Below are positions 9,274 through 17,389 of a DNA stretch of 52,478 nt, piece by piece. This stretch comes from Bdellovibrio sp. (GTDB taxonomy: Bacteria > Bdellovibrionota > Bacteriovoracia > Bacteriovoracales > Bacteriovoracaceae). Positions within the stretch are counted from its first letter, which is position 1; every line of letters starts with the position of its first letter. Location: assembly GCA_020720455.1 (NCBI GenBank), contig DYOQ01000009.1:1-52478 (forward strand), in the 5' to 3' direction. The notes under the pieces were generated by a model. It was not told the DNA's origin, did no database searches, and saw only the letters and a program-made list of their open reading frames with translations. The translations under genes and the position numbers were made by a program.

Positions 9274-11633
9274 TACAACAACTCTCCAGCTGCGATATCT
9301 CTCCTGTAGTATCCACCCTCCATGCTAACCATCTCCATTGCTTCATAAACGTAACTTTTTGCTTTCGCTAAATCATCACTAATGGAAGTCACTCCAAGAA
9401 CACGGCCACCACTGCTAATCAAACCATCACCACTTGCCTTTACTCCTGCAAAATATATCTCTGTTTGATTATTTAAATTCTCATTCTCAATATTAATGGC
9501 CTGTTCAAGCAACATCCCTTTACCTGAAATATCTGGATAACCCTTAGAAGCTAAAACTACATGGACAGCTCTTTTTAACGAAGTGACAACTTTTTTATCT
9601 TGTAAAGAACCGTTGATTGTATCTAAACAAATTTTTGCAAAATCGCTCTCAACAAGAGGTAATATTACTTGCGTTTCAGGATCACCTAACCGGACATTAA
9701 ACTCTAAAACATCCACTCTTCCAGCATTAACCATCAATCCAACGAAGAGAACTCCCTTAAATGGCATCTGGTCTTTGGCCATACCTTCTAATAACGGTTC
9801 AACAACATCTGTTTCAACTAAGCGATATAATTTTTCTTGGCCGTCAACCTTAGCAGAGAACCCACCCATACCTCCTGTATTTGGCCCTTGGCCTCCTTCT
9901 ATTGCTCTCTTGTAATCGTGAGCAGCACCAATTCGAACATAATTTTTGCCATCACAAAAAACAAAAAAAGATAACTCTTTACCGTCTAGTTTTTCTTCAA
10001 TAACAAAGTTATTTGATTTAACACTACAGCTACTATTTACAGCAAAATCATAAATAGCATTTGTCGCCTCTTCTAAACTATCTGCGACGACCACCCCCTT
10101 ACCAGAAGCGAGCTCGTCACATTTAATGACTACTCCACCTTTTTTATAAAACAGTTTTAATTTTTCAATGGCATCATCATATCCTCTGGCAATAACAAAA
10201 TCGGCGGTCGGAATTCCATACTTTCTCATTAAATTTTTAGCAAATATTTTTGATGACTCTAATCTAGCAGTATTAGCATCCGGCCCAATACATTTAACAC
10301 CAAGAATTTGTAACCGATCAACTATTCCCTGGGCCAACAAGCTCTCTGGCCCAACGAATACAAAAGATGGAGCGATCTCTTTAATCTCGGAGATAATAGC
10401 ATCTATATCATTTAACTTAACACCAGTTCTAGTTGTAATTCCTTTAGTCCTTAACATACCGTCGTTTCCTGGAATCACAATTACCTCTGACACCATTGTT
10501 GATTCCAAGAGTTTTTTTGAAACTGCGTGCTCTCTTCCTCCTTGGCCTAGAACTACTACTCTTAAATTTGGCAAAAATCTCTCTTCTAATTTCAGCTTTG
10601 GCCAACAATAAATATTACTACACTCGGTAATTAATGATTGAGGTAGAGGCGTTGGTTCTTCTCCTAATTCATTCTTACAAATCTCTTTCCAGTGAACACT
10701 GCCACGTTCCTTTGCAATTTTTTTGGACTCAATTACCGCTTGATACCAAGAGGTAGATCGGTAATGATGTCTCAAAAACTCTTTTGAAAGTAAGTAATCA
10801 TTTGCTTCCAAACGTAACTCATCTGGGCCAATAGAATCAACCAACATAAACGCTCTATCGCATTTACCAGATTCAACAAAAGCAAACTCAAACTTTCCAT
10901 CAATTAAGTTAATACCTATCTCTTGAAAAGAACTTTTCAAGAGTAGACTTGCCCAGAATGCGTTATAGTACAGTTTTTCAAACTCCTCTACACTCATGCC
11001 AGCAATATCCCTCGCCTCTGCATAACCAACGACTCTATCTTTCTCTTCTAATTTAGTACTAAACTCAATAATCGGTCTGGCAAACCGATCACCGACTACA
11101 GGTATTTTGCTAACATCTAAATCTTTTAGATAATCAACATCTGTCGCTCGTTCCAGAATAGATGAGCCAGCAACAATCTCAAACCTAAAAATTATTTCAA
11201 GAGGAACTAGAGCATCTACTACTCTTTTTTTATACTGATAATAATCCCATCGCTGATCTTTTCCTTCGGTAAATTTTGGATGAATGACATCAACCGCCTT
11301 AACAACAATCCTATTATCTGTATCCCCATCTTTAGAAGATACTAGATGTGTCTTTAACCCATCTTTCTTCAATCTTTCTAAATGCGCACCACTCTCAGAA
11401 CTTAACACTCCATTTGGAACACTAAATCCTCTCCAACTCTTTTTATTTTCAAACATAGTAAAAAACAGTGTGGTAAAAAATTTATTAGCAGCTCCTTTTC
11501 CTGGTATAACATTTGGCATTCTACCCCAGTCAAAAACAGAGTAATGATCGCTAAACTCGAACTGAATCTCTTTATCTCCTGGCCTGCCAATTACATTTTT
11601 TGCTGAACCTTGATACATTACCGATTCATTCAC
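9273..11633 (-). CDS. purCD: PurC-PurD fusion: SAICAR synthetase / GAR synthetase
   Basis: One 786-residue frame carries two purine enzymes. Residues 1 to about 350 are SAICAR synthetase-like, with YQGSAKNVI, the FSDHYSVFDWGRMPNVIPGKG substrate segment (given in two parts in the family) and a DNRIVVKAVDVI region. From about residue 357 a complete GAR synthetase begins (LRVVVLGQGGREHA), with the ATP-grasp features VVIKCDELASGKGVVVA, GGQGPNTGGMGGFS and LEFNVRLGDPETQ. PurD and PurC catalyse steps two and eight, so the pair is not adjacent in the pathway. The start is GTG at 11633 behind GGGGG, overlapping the purE stop as GTGA. No stop or frameshift interrupts the linker, so the fusion looks genuine. 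Confidence 0.93.
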   Translation of the reverse strand: MNESVMYQGSAKNVIGRPGDKEIQFEFSDHYSVFDWGRMPNVIPGKGAANKFFTTLFFTMFENKKSWRGFSVPNGVLSSESGAHLERLKKDGLKTHLVSSKDGDTDNRIVVKAVDVIHPKFTEGKDQRWDYYQYKKRVVDALVPLEIIFRFEIVAGSSILERATDVDYLKDLDVSKIPVVGDRFARPIIEFSTKLEEKDRVVGYAEARDIAGMSVEEFEKLYYNAFWASLLLKSSFQEIGINLIDGKFEFAFVESGKCDRAFMLVDSIGPDELRLEANDYLLSKEFLRHHYRSTSWYQAVIESKKIAKERGSVHWKEICKNELGEEPTPLPQSLITECSNIYCWPKLKLEERFLPNLRVVVLGQGGREHAVSKKLLESTMVSEVIVIPGNDGMLRTKGITTRTGVKLNDIDAIISEIKEIAPSFVFVGPESLLAQGIVDRLQILGVKCIGPDANTARLESSKIFAKNLMRKYGIPTADFVIARGYDDAIEKLKLFYKKGGVVIKCDELASGKGVVVADSLEEATNAIYDFAVNSSCSVKSNNFVIEEKLDGKELSFFVFCDGKNYVRIGAAHDYKRAIEGGQGPNTGGMGGFSAKVDGQEKLYRLVETDVVEPLLEGMAKDQMPFKGVLFVGLMVNAGRVDVLEFNVRLGDPETQVILPLVESDFAKICLDTINGSLQDKKVVTSLKRAVHVVLASKGYPDISGKGMLLEQAINIENENLNNQTEIYFAGVKASGDGLISSGGRVLGVTSISDDLAKAKSYVYEAMEMVSMEGGYYRRDIAAGELL

Positions 11634-12232
11634 AGTAGACCCCCTTTTGCTAACTCAACAAGTTTATTTTTTACTAACTCACCGTTTTGCATATTATTAA
11701 CTCCAACCCAAACTCCTCCAGTCTTTACTAGCTCAAGCAGTTCAAGTGCAGTTTCTGTTTTCATTAATCCTTCTTTAGTAATAGCTGGAACGTTAATAGC
11801 GCAACCATCTCTTACGACATCACAACTCTTTTCAACTAAAGCAGTTTTAACCTCACTCCCATTTTTTAAATTTATAAGAAAAGAGATAATCGCCATCTCA
11901 TTTCCAGGGGCCACAGTTAAAACTGGAACGCCTCTAGGCATCTGTAAAATTGAAAGAAACGCATCTAGTCCGTTAAAATTAGCTGCAACAGGAATTCCAA
12001 AAACTGGAACAGTAGTTTTAGAGGCAACAACTCCTGGCAAGTGTGCGGCCAAACCAGCACCGGCCACTATTACATCATATCCACCTTCTAAAACTGTTTG
12101 TTCTACTAAAGCTGGATCTCTATGTGCAGAAGCAATTACCAATCTAACTTCAAACTGTTTTCTTGCGGTATCAATAAATGGTTCATAAATATGTTTATCA
12201 GAGACGCTACCAAATATAACCAAAATCTTCAT
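11630..12232 (-). CDS. purE: N5-CAIR mutase-like PurE with C-terminal extension
   Basis: PurE acts in carboxylation of AIR to CAIR. The N-terminal 150 residues show family landmarks: FGSVSDKHIYEPF, the IASAHRDPALVE loop with its catalytic His, and AGAGLAAHLPGVVAS with QMPRGVPV. The AHLPG wording resembles class I PurE, which normally works with PurK. No purK lies in this operon. The protein is about 200 residues, some 35-45 longer than usual, with a tail ending VWVGVNNMQNGELVKNKL that I do not recognise. It overlaps purF by four bases (ATGA) and purCD by four. Confidence 0.9.
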   Translation of the reverse strand: MKILVIFGSVSDKHIYEPFIDTARKQFEVRLVIASAHRDPALVEQTVLEGGYDVIVAGAGLAAHLPGVVASKTTVPVFGIPVAANFNGLDAFLSILQMPRGVPVLTVAPGNEMAIISFLINLKNGSEVKTALVEKSCDVVRDGCAINVPAITKEGLMKTETALELLELVKTGGVWVGVNNMQNGELVKNKLVELAKGGLL

Positions 12233-13698
12233 ATAAGCGCCCCAGCTACTTGTTTTGACTCTTTGATTCTGTGATTTGCAAAAGTTTTTCCTTCAAAAGT
12301 GGAGGTTGGGTAACTTCCATTTAAACAACCTACGCATAAATCATTACCAATCGCTTGATACAACTCCTCTATTTCTAAATAGATTAAACGATCAACCCCT
12401 ATCTCTATTGCAATATCATCAATACTTTTATTGCTAGCAATAAGCTCTTTTTCACTTGGAAAATCAACTCCATAAAAACATGGATGAGTAATTGGAGGAG
12501 AGGTGCTAACCAAAGTAACTTTTTTAGCACCATATTTTTTCAACATAGAAACTATCCGCTTAGAAGTAGTTCCCCTCACCACACTATCATCTACAAGTAA
12601 AATATTTTTACCGATAATTTCGCTCTTAACAGGCCCCAGCTTCAACTCAACTGCGCTCTCTCTTTTTTCCTGATCGCTAAGAATAAAACTTCTATGCACA
12701 TATCTATTTTTTATCAAACACTCACGATACGGAATCCCAATCGTTTCAGCTAAACTTATCGCCGAAGTCCTAGATGTATCTGGTACAGGAACAACAATGT
12801 CTGGAGCTATCTCTAATCTCTCGAGCATTTTCCTGATTCTTCTTCCTAAAATGACACCCATTACAAGTCTAGCTTTATAAACAGGTATCGAATCAACACT
12901 GCTTTCAGCACTTGCGAAATAGACCCATTCAAACATACAGCGAGATATCACGCTCTTCTTAGAAAAATTAAACGATGTAACTTCACAATCTTTGCTAATA
13001 AACAACAGCTCCCCAGGAGCAATATCTTTAACAAACTCAAAACCTAGATAATTTAGAGCAACACTCTCGCTGGAGATGCAATAACTAACACCACTGGCCT
13101 CAACTCTTTTTCCTAAACATAATGGCCTTATTCCATGCGGATCTCGAAAGGCAAATAACCCATACGAACCAAGTATACCAACAACTCCATAACCACCATT
13201 TAGTTTTTCACCAAGTGATGAAACAGCTTCAGCAAGCCTCTCGACAGGTTTATGCTTCTTGCTTTTTATCATTACACTACCTAACAGATAAAGAATCAGC
13301 TCAATATCATTACAACTTGTAAAACCAGTACCGCTCTCCATTCTTAAATAATCAACCAAGGACAAATAGTTAAGTGTATTTCCATTATGAGCAATTCCTA
13401 ATCCATATGGGTGGCCCTGAACCACTGGTTGCAAATCGCTTAAGCTGTTGCTTCCAACTGTTGTATACCGTGTATGTCCAATCGCAATTTTTCCGGACAA
13501 CTGAGAAAATTGATTCTCTTTAAACACATCGGCGACAAGTCCTCTACCTTTATGCTGATAAAATCTCCCAACCTCATCATCATAAGAGAGAATACCAGCA
13601 CCATCTTGGCCTCGATGTTGAAGGGCCAACAACCCTCTATACACTTCAATTGACAAGTTCTCTTTTGAGTTTGAAATAGCACCGACAACACCACACAT
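12229..13698 (-). CDS. purF: Amidophosphoribosyltransferase
   Basis: PurF makes phosphoribosylamine from PRPP and glutamine, the first committed step of purine synthesis. The N terminus MCGVVGAISNS exposes the catalytic Cys after removal of Met, followed by LQHRGQDGAGI and the GHTRYTTVGS glutaminase motif. The PRPP-binding loop ILLVDDSVVRGTTSKRIV lies near residue 370. Length is 489 residues. The frame is open further upstream to 13746, but an N-terminal extension would bury the nucleophile; the ATG at 13698 has GAGGT at a good distance and is the start. It is the first gene of the operon and the natural point of control. Confidence 0.97.
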   Translation of the reverse strand: MCGVVGAISNSKENLSIEVYRGLLALQHRGQDGAGILSYDDEVGRFYQHKGRGLVADVFKENQFSQLSGKIAIGHTRYTTVGSNSLSDLQPVVQGHPYGLGIAHNGNTLNYLSLVDYLRMESGTGFTSCNDIELILYLLGSVMIKSKKHKPVERLAEAVSSLGEKLNGGYGVVGILGSYGLFAFRDPHGIRPLCLGKRVEASGVSYCISSESVALNYLGFEFVKDIAPGELLFISKDCEVTSFNFSKKSVISRCMFEWVYFASAESSVDSIPVYKARLVMGVILGRRIRKMLERLEIAPDIVVPVPDTSRTSAISLAETIGIPYRECLIKNRYVHRSFILSDQEKRESAVELKLGPVKSEIIGKNILLVDDSVVRGTTSKRIVSMLKKYGAKKVTLVSTSPPITHPCFYGVDFPSEKELIASNKSIDDIAIEIGVDRLIYLEIEELYQAIGNDLCVGCLNGSYPTSTFEGKTFANHRIKESKQVAGALI

Positions 13699-13724
13699 AG
13701 CGACCTCACTTTTAATGAGCACAA

Positions 13725-13744
13725 GATAATTTGACCAAATTATC
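13725..13744. promoter_or_regulatory. Perfect inverted repeat upstream of purF
   Basis: GATAATTT, four bases GACC, then AAATTATC form a perfect 8-bp dyad centred about 37 bases upstream of the purF start codon. Its position near the start of the purine operon makes it a candidate operator for a repressor. No regulator gene is visible here, so its partner is unknown. Confidence 0.55.
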
Positions 13745-13770
13745 ACTGTTTGGCCAGTTTTATTTTAGCT

Positions 13771-13793
13771 ATACTTATGAAAATAATAAGTAT
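13771..13793. promoter_or_regulatory. Second inverted repeat in the purF/agmatine deiminase intergenic region
   Basis: ATACTTAT, seven bases, then ATAAGTAT make a perfect 8-bp dyad about 75-95 bases upstream of purF and 120-140 upstream of the divergent gene. It could serve either gene. I could not assign a convincing -35/-10 pair in this region. Confidence 0.4.
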
Positions 13794-13913
13794 GTCTTAT
13801 ATTTGACACTTTCACCAGGAATACACGAACCACAACAACTCGGGTTACTTATTGGCCTTATTGGCCTACCGCTGATATATTTCTTGGACAAACAGTTCAA
13901 TTCTGGAGAGGCC

Positions 13914-14984
13914 ATGAAAAAGATTTTATTATCAGCTCTTACGTTAATCACTACTGTAAATGTGTACGCAAATGAACCCCTTCCAAACTGGATTGATCAT
14001 TCTCGGGAAAAAATAGTAGCACCACTAGAAATATCAAAGGGCGAATCTGCTCCACCATCAGGATTTCGATTACCGGCAGAGTATGAACCAGCTCAAGCTG
14101 TTTCAATCGGCAACATGGCGTTTACTCCGATGCTCCAAGAGATCGCTACTGCTGTAGTTGGTAGTGGCACTGAGATTTGGATTAGCGGCGAGGAATTAAA
14201 CTTAAATGTAAAAAACAAAAGTCTCGTAAAGCAACTTGGCTGCGCGCTAGATACAGTATGGATGAGAGATTATGGCCCAGTTGGAATAACAGAGAGTGGC
14301 GATCTTGCCATTGTTGATTCGATTTACAGGCACTACCAATACAGAGTTTCAGATGACCATGCTCCAGAGTGTATTGCAAACAATTTTAGCCTTATAAATT
14401 TTAATATGCCGATAATCCTCGATGGCGGAAACCTCATGGTAGATTCTGTTGGCAACCTTTTCATGACCAAAATTACTTATAAGTGGAACAATAAAATGTC
14501 TGCTGAAAAAATCAACGAGACTCTAAAAGAATATTTTGGAGTACACACAATTCACGCTATCGACTACGCCGGAATTCCCGGCAATCCACTTGATGGTACT
14601 GGACATATTGATATGTTCGTTAAACTTTTAAATGATGAAACAGTCTTAATTTCTCAAACAACATCCCCAGGGTTTAAAGAAGCTACTGAAAATGCTGTTA
14701 AATATTTTAAAAGTATCAAAACACCATCAGGCAATGATTATAAAATTCTTAGAACTCCAGGGTGGAGCAACGGTAGAACATGGTACACTTATACAAATTC
14801 ATTAATCGTTAACAATCTTGCGCTCGTTCCAAAGTTTTCAGGCCATGATGAAGATAATAAAACAGCAGAGAGAGCTTACGTGAATGGTAATCCTAATCTC
14901 AGCGTGAAGATGATTGACTCAGACCAATCAATTATCTATGGTGGCTCTATTCACTGTGTTACTCAATTAATACCTAAAAAATAG
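13914..14984 (+). CDS. Agmatine deiminase / peptidylarginine deiminase family protein, exported
   Basis: Members of this guanidine-modifying family hydrolyse agmatine, or peptidyl-arginine in PPAD-type enzymes. Family motifs are MRDYGPVGI, LDGGNLMVDSVG, GTGHIDMFVKL with its catalytic His, and the C-terminal GGSIHCVTQ with nucleophile Cys about residue 348 of 356. The frame is open from 13731, but the ATG at 13914 has GGAGAGG upstream and begins a clear signal peptide, MKKILLSALTLITTVNVYA, with likely cleavage after residue 19. An exported agmatine deiminase is unusual, as the metabolic enzyme is cytoplasmic; a periplasmic polyamine or protein-citrullination role is possible. It diverges from purF and converges with the next gene, ending two bases from it. 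Confidence 0.85.
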   Translation: MKKILLSALTLITTVNVYANEPLPNWIDHSREKIVAPLEISKGESAPPSGFRLPAEYEPAQAVSIGNMAFTPMLQEIATAVVGSGTEIWISGEELNLNVKNKSLVKQLGCALDTVWMRDYGPVGITESGDLAIVDSIYRHYQYRVSDDHAPECIANNFSLINFNMPIILDGGNLMVDSVGNLFMTKITYKWNNKMSAEKINETLKEYFGVHTIHAIDYAGIPGNPLDGTGHIDMFVKLLNDETVLISQTTSPGFKEATENAVKYFKSIKTPSGNDYKILRTPGWSNGRTWYTYTNSLIVNNLALVPKFSGHDEDNKTAERAYVNGNPNLSVKMIDSDQSIIYGGSIHCVTQLIPKK

Positions 14985-14985
14985 T

Positions 14986-15780
14986 TTATTTGGTAGTGGC
15001 CATTAGATACGTTACCCACGACTCGCAATTTCCTGCATTTTTTGTTCGGTAAAAGTTGCCATCGCCACTACCTTTTCCATCTTCCCCCTCCCAATAGGTT
15101 TCTACTTTTGAAAAACCGGCATCAATCAAAATATCTGTTATTTCTGGAAGGCCCCACATTCTCCAATCATATGTAAAAACTTTTTTATGTAACTTTTTAT
15201 CAGCATGAGTTTTAAAATGAATATAATAGAGACAATCATCTGTTAAAGGATTGTAGCTGTCACAGTCCCATATATAAGTAAACTCCTCGTGTTCAGTCTC
15301 TTCCTCTAAAAGCTGTCTTGCCTCGGTACCACCAAAGATATCAAGAAAAAATGCCCCATCACTTTTTAGTGACTTTCTCACCTGAGTAAAATATTCCAAC
15401 AGAGCTTTTCTACTCTTAAAAATAAAATATGAAAAATTAAATGCTACAATAACATCAGGAACAAACTCATATTGATCTAGAACATTGCCTTTTATGTACT
15501 CCATTCTGCGCTTTTCAGATGTAGTTAGTGCGGCATAGTGGTTTTCAATTCCATACTTGATTGGATCATCATCTAAATCAATCGCTCTTGCCTGACGATC
15601 TTTTCCTTGCTTGACCCAACCACATGCCATGGCCCCTGTTCCACCAAAATCCTCGCGTAAAAACTTGGGAAGTTTTCCAAACTCTTTTTTAAATTCCTGA
15701 TTAATAAAATTGATATCATTTTCAAAACATTGAACAGCAGACTCATAAAGTCTATACTTTTCAGCAACGGCCAAACCCAT
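14986..15780 (-). CDS. Class I SAM-dependent methyltransferase
   Basis: A 264-residue Rossmann-fold methyltransferase with motif I in REDFGGTGAMACGWV, a second strand ending RAIDLDDDPIKYG, and the post-motif region DVIVAFNFSYFIF followed by LKSDGAFFLDIFGG. The substrate is not evident. The ATG has AAGGAG upstream (family start MGLAVAEKYRLYE). It is the last gene of a minus-strand group that starts with a lipoprotein at 17313 and includes another methyltransferase and a DUF6165 protein; the gap to the DUF6165 gene is 26 bases, so co-transcription is likely. Confidence 0.85.
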   Translation of the reverse strand: MGLAVAEKYRLYESAVQCFENDINFINQEFKKEFGKLPKFLREDFGGTGAMACGWVKQGKDRQARAIDLDDDPIKYGIENHYAALTTSEKRRMEYIKGNVLDQYEFVPDVIVAFNFSYFIFKSRKALLEYFTQVRKSLKSDGAFFLDIFGGTEARQLLEEETEHEEFTYIWDCDSYNPLTDDCLYYIHFKTHADKKLHKKVFTYDWRMWGLPEITDILIDAGFSKVETYWEGEDGKGSGDGNFYRTKNAGNCESWVTYLMATTK

Positions 15781-15806
15781 TCAAAACTCCTTATTGAAAC
15801 TTAACA

Positions 15807-16178
15807 TTAGTAAGATTTTACTTCTACAATCCCAGACTCATATTTTTTATTAATCTCATTTTTGATTGAAAAGCGCTCATCATTAGTCATGTACACCTTT
15901 CGGGCAAGATCAATAAAGATCTCACCAAAATCATTATTACTCTCTAGTTTTCTGATCTCATCTTCAACATCCCACAATTTTCGATTAACATCTAACAACT
16001 GATCAATATACCAATCAATCCCACTCAGTGCTAAATCATGCAGTCTAGCGCTAATAACTTTCTCTTCATTGATCACCGCCTGAACTTTTCCCTCATCAGA
16101 AATTTTTTCCATTTTAATTCTTAATATTGTAATTTTATCAACAAGCTCACCAAGTGAGATCGGGCATTCAACAATCAT
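15807..16178 (-). CDS. DUF6165-like small protein
   Basis: A 123-residue, largely helical protein. The opening VECPISLGELVDKITILRIK and the later VNRKLWDVEDEIRKLE and NDERFSIKNEIN pattern match what I recall of the DUF6165 family, which often sits among sugar or glycan-modification genes. No catalytic residues are apparent and the function is unknown. TTG at 16181 and ATG at 16178 are adjacent; the ATG has GGGAG six bases upstream and overlaps the stop codon of the preceding methyltransferase by one base, implying coupling. Confidence 0.75.
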   Translation of the reverse strand: MIVECPISLGELVDKITILRIKMEKISDEGKVQAVINEEKVISARLHDLALSGIDWYIDQLLDVNRKLWDVEDEIRKLESNNDFGEIFIDLARKVYMTNDERFSIKNEINKKYESGIVEVKSY

Positions 16179-16978
16179 CAAGGACTCCCTTTTTTAAAAA
16201 CCCTAAATAGAATTGGCGCAAAATTACCAATGGCCACAGGTAGCGCTTCGGTCATGAAACTAAGAAACAATGAGCCCTTCACTCTTCCACCACCTGGCCT
16301 TACAATTGCGTGATATACTCTTGTAAGATAAAAATGGGTTGAAAGAAAATTTTTAGGCATAGTCCCTTCAATCTCATACGTACCACTCTTTGCCAAATAG
16401 TCTGACATCAACTCTCTCAGATACCTATTATGTTTTGATGCAGACAATGGGTCAAGTCCCATCTCCTTTCTTGCCTTATTTAAGACAACTAAAGGTTCGT
16501 GAAAACTTTCAACCATGACATAGATACCTCCTGGTCGAATCATCTCACTAATATTCCTTAAAACCTGATACTGATCTTTTTTGGCCAAGATATTAATAAC
16601 TACTCTTTCTGTAATTACAATATCTACCTTCTCTTTAAAAAAATCTGGCGTTCTTATATCACCCTGCTCGATACTACAATTCTCAATGTTTCGAGATTTT
16701 GCTAGTTCAAAGAGTTCTGGAGTAAACTCTATTGCAAATAGTTTTACCTGACTAAAACGCTCCCTGATTTTTGAAAGCAAATATCCATTACCACACCCTA
16801 GTTCAAAAATAGAAATGTCACGAGCTCCAAGAGTCTCGATATATCTCTCGATCTCACTCAAAATAAATGTGATCTCATTTTGCCTGATATACTGGTCTTC
16901 CATACTAGAGGTGGGATTTAATCCATTAAATTTAGCAACTTTTTTATAATGATCAAGAATCAGCTCTTCATGATTCAT
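16178..16978 (-). CDS. Class I SAM-dependent methyltransferase
   Basis: A 266-residue protein with SAM-binding motif I ISIFELGCGNGYLLSKI near residue 55, an acidic end of strand 2 (LFAIEFTPELFELAK), IEQGDIRTPDFF for the adenine side, and IRPGGIYVMVES. These define a methyltransferase domain but not a substrate. It is transcribed with the lipoprotein gene (15-base gap) upstream and the DUF6165 gene (one-base overlap) downstream. Confidence 0.85.
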   Translation of the reverse strand: MNHEELILDHYKKVAKFNGLNPTSSMEDQYIRQNEITFILSEIERYIETLGARDISIFELGCGNGYLLSKIRERFSQVKLFAIEFTPELFELAKSRNIENCSIEQGDIRTPDFFKEKVDIVITERVVINILAKKDQYQVLRNISEMIRPGGIYVMVESFHEPLVVLNKARKEMGLDPLSASKHNRYLRELMSDYLAKSGTYEIEGTMPKNFLSTHFYLTRVYHAIVRPGGGRVKGSLFLSFMTEALPVAIGNFAPILFRVFKKGSP

Positions 16979-16992
16979 AGATACTTCTCAAG

Positions 16993-17313
16993 CTATTTTA
17001 TATTTACATGTTTAGTTTCTTGTGGGGCAATCTCTGGAAAAGTTATAATTTCGTCGTGTTGTTCATATCTAAAACCTCTCTTACTTGCAGGCCTTCTCTT
17101 GGCCAGACAATCCTCATAACCCCATTGATTTTTAGGAAACAACCGATAACACCTCTCTTCATCGCTATAATACTTCTCTTCATTAGTAATTTTTCTTGAA
17201 TGCTCAATTGTTTCGTAAAGAGCATCAGGACTCTTTGTGATATTGATAGTTGGTTTTCCAGCGCACGATACAAATAGAAAAACAAAGAAAGACGTCACCA
17301 ATCGTTTATCCAT
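16993..17313 (-). CDS. Small putative lipoprotein
   Basis: A 106-residue protein starting MDKRLVTSFFVFLFVSCAGK: a short positive n-region, hydrophobic stretch and a lipobox-like FVSC with the modified Cys at residue 17. The mature part is charged, has two further Cys residues and ends without a membrane helix. No family is recognised. The ATG has GGGAG upstream. It heads the group with two methyltransferases and the DUF6165 protein, and diverges from the SelO-like gene. Confidence 0.7.
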   Translation of the reverse strand: MDKRLVTSFFVFLFVSCAGKPTINITKSPDALYETIEHSRKITNEEKYYSDEERCYRLFPKNQWGYEDCLAKRRPASKRGFRYEQHDEIITFPEIAPQETKHVNIK

Positions 17314-17389
17314 ATTAACTCCCTAACAATTATTCGGAAGCTGCTCTTTTGTTCTTGAGATTAATTAAATAATACCGATATATTCAGAT

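Noticed and set aside
11610-12188. Plus-strand open frame opposite purE and purCD start
   Set aside because: It is a shadow of purE; its translation is Pro/Thr/Ser-rich with no family features and no ribosome site.
13699-13746. N-terminal extension of PurF to 13746
   Set aside because: It would bury the catalytic Cys that must be residue 2; the ATG at 13698 has a ribosome site.
13699-13913. Purine riboswitch upstream of purF
   Set aside because: The region has two simple dyads but not the three-way junction with the conserved loop sequences of a purine aptamer.
13731-13913. N-terminal extension of the agmatine deiminase
   Set aside because: The extension spans the purF control region and would displace a clear signal peptide starting at 13914 behind GGAGAGG.
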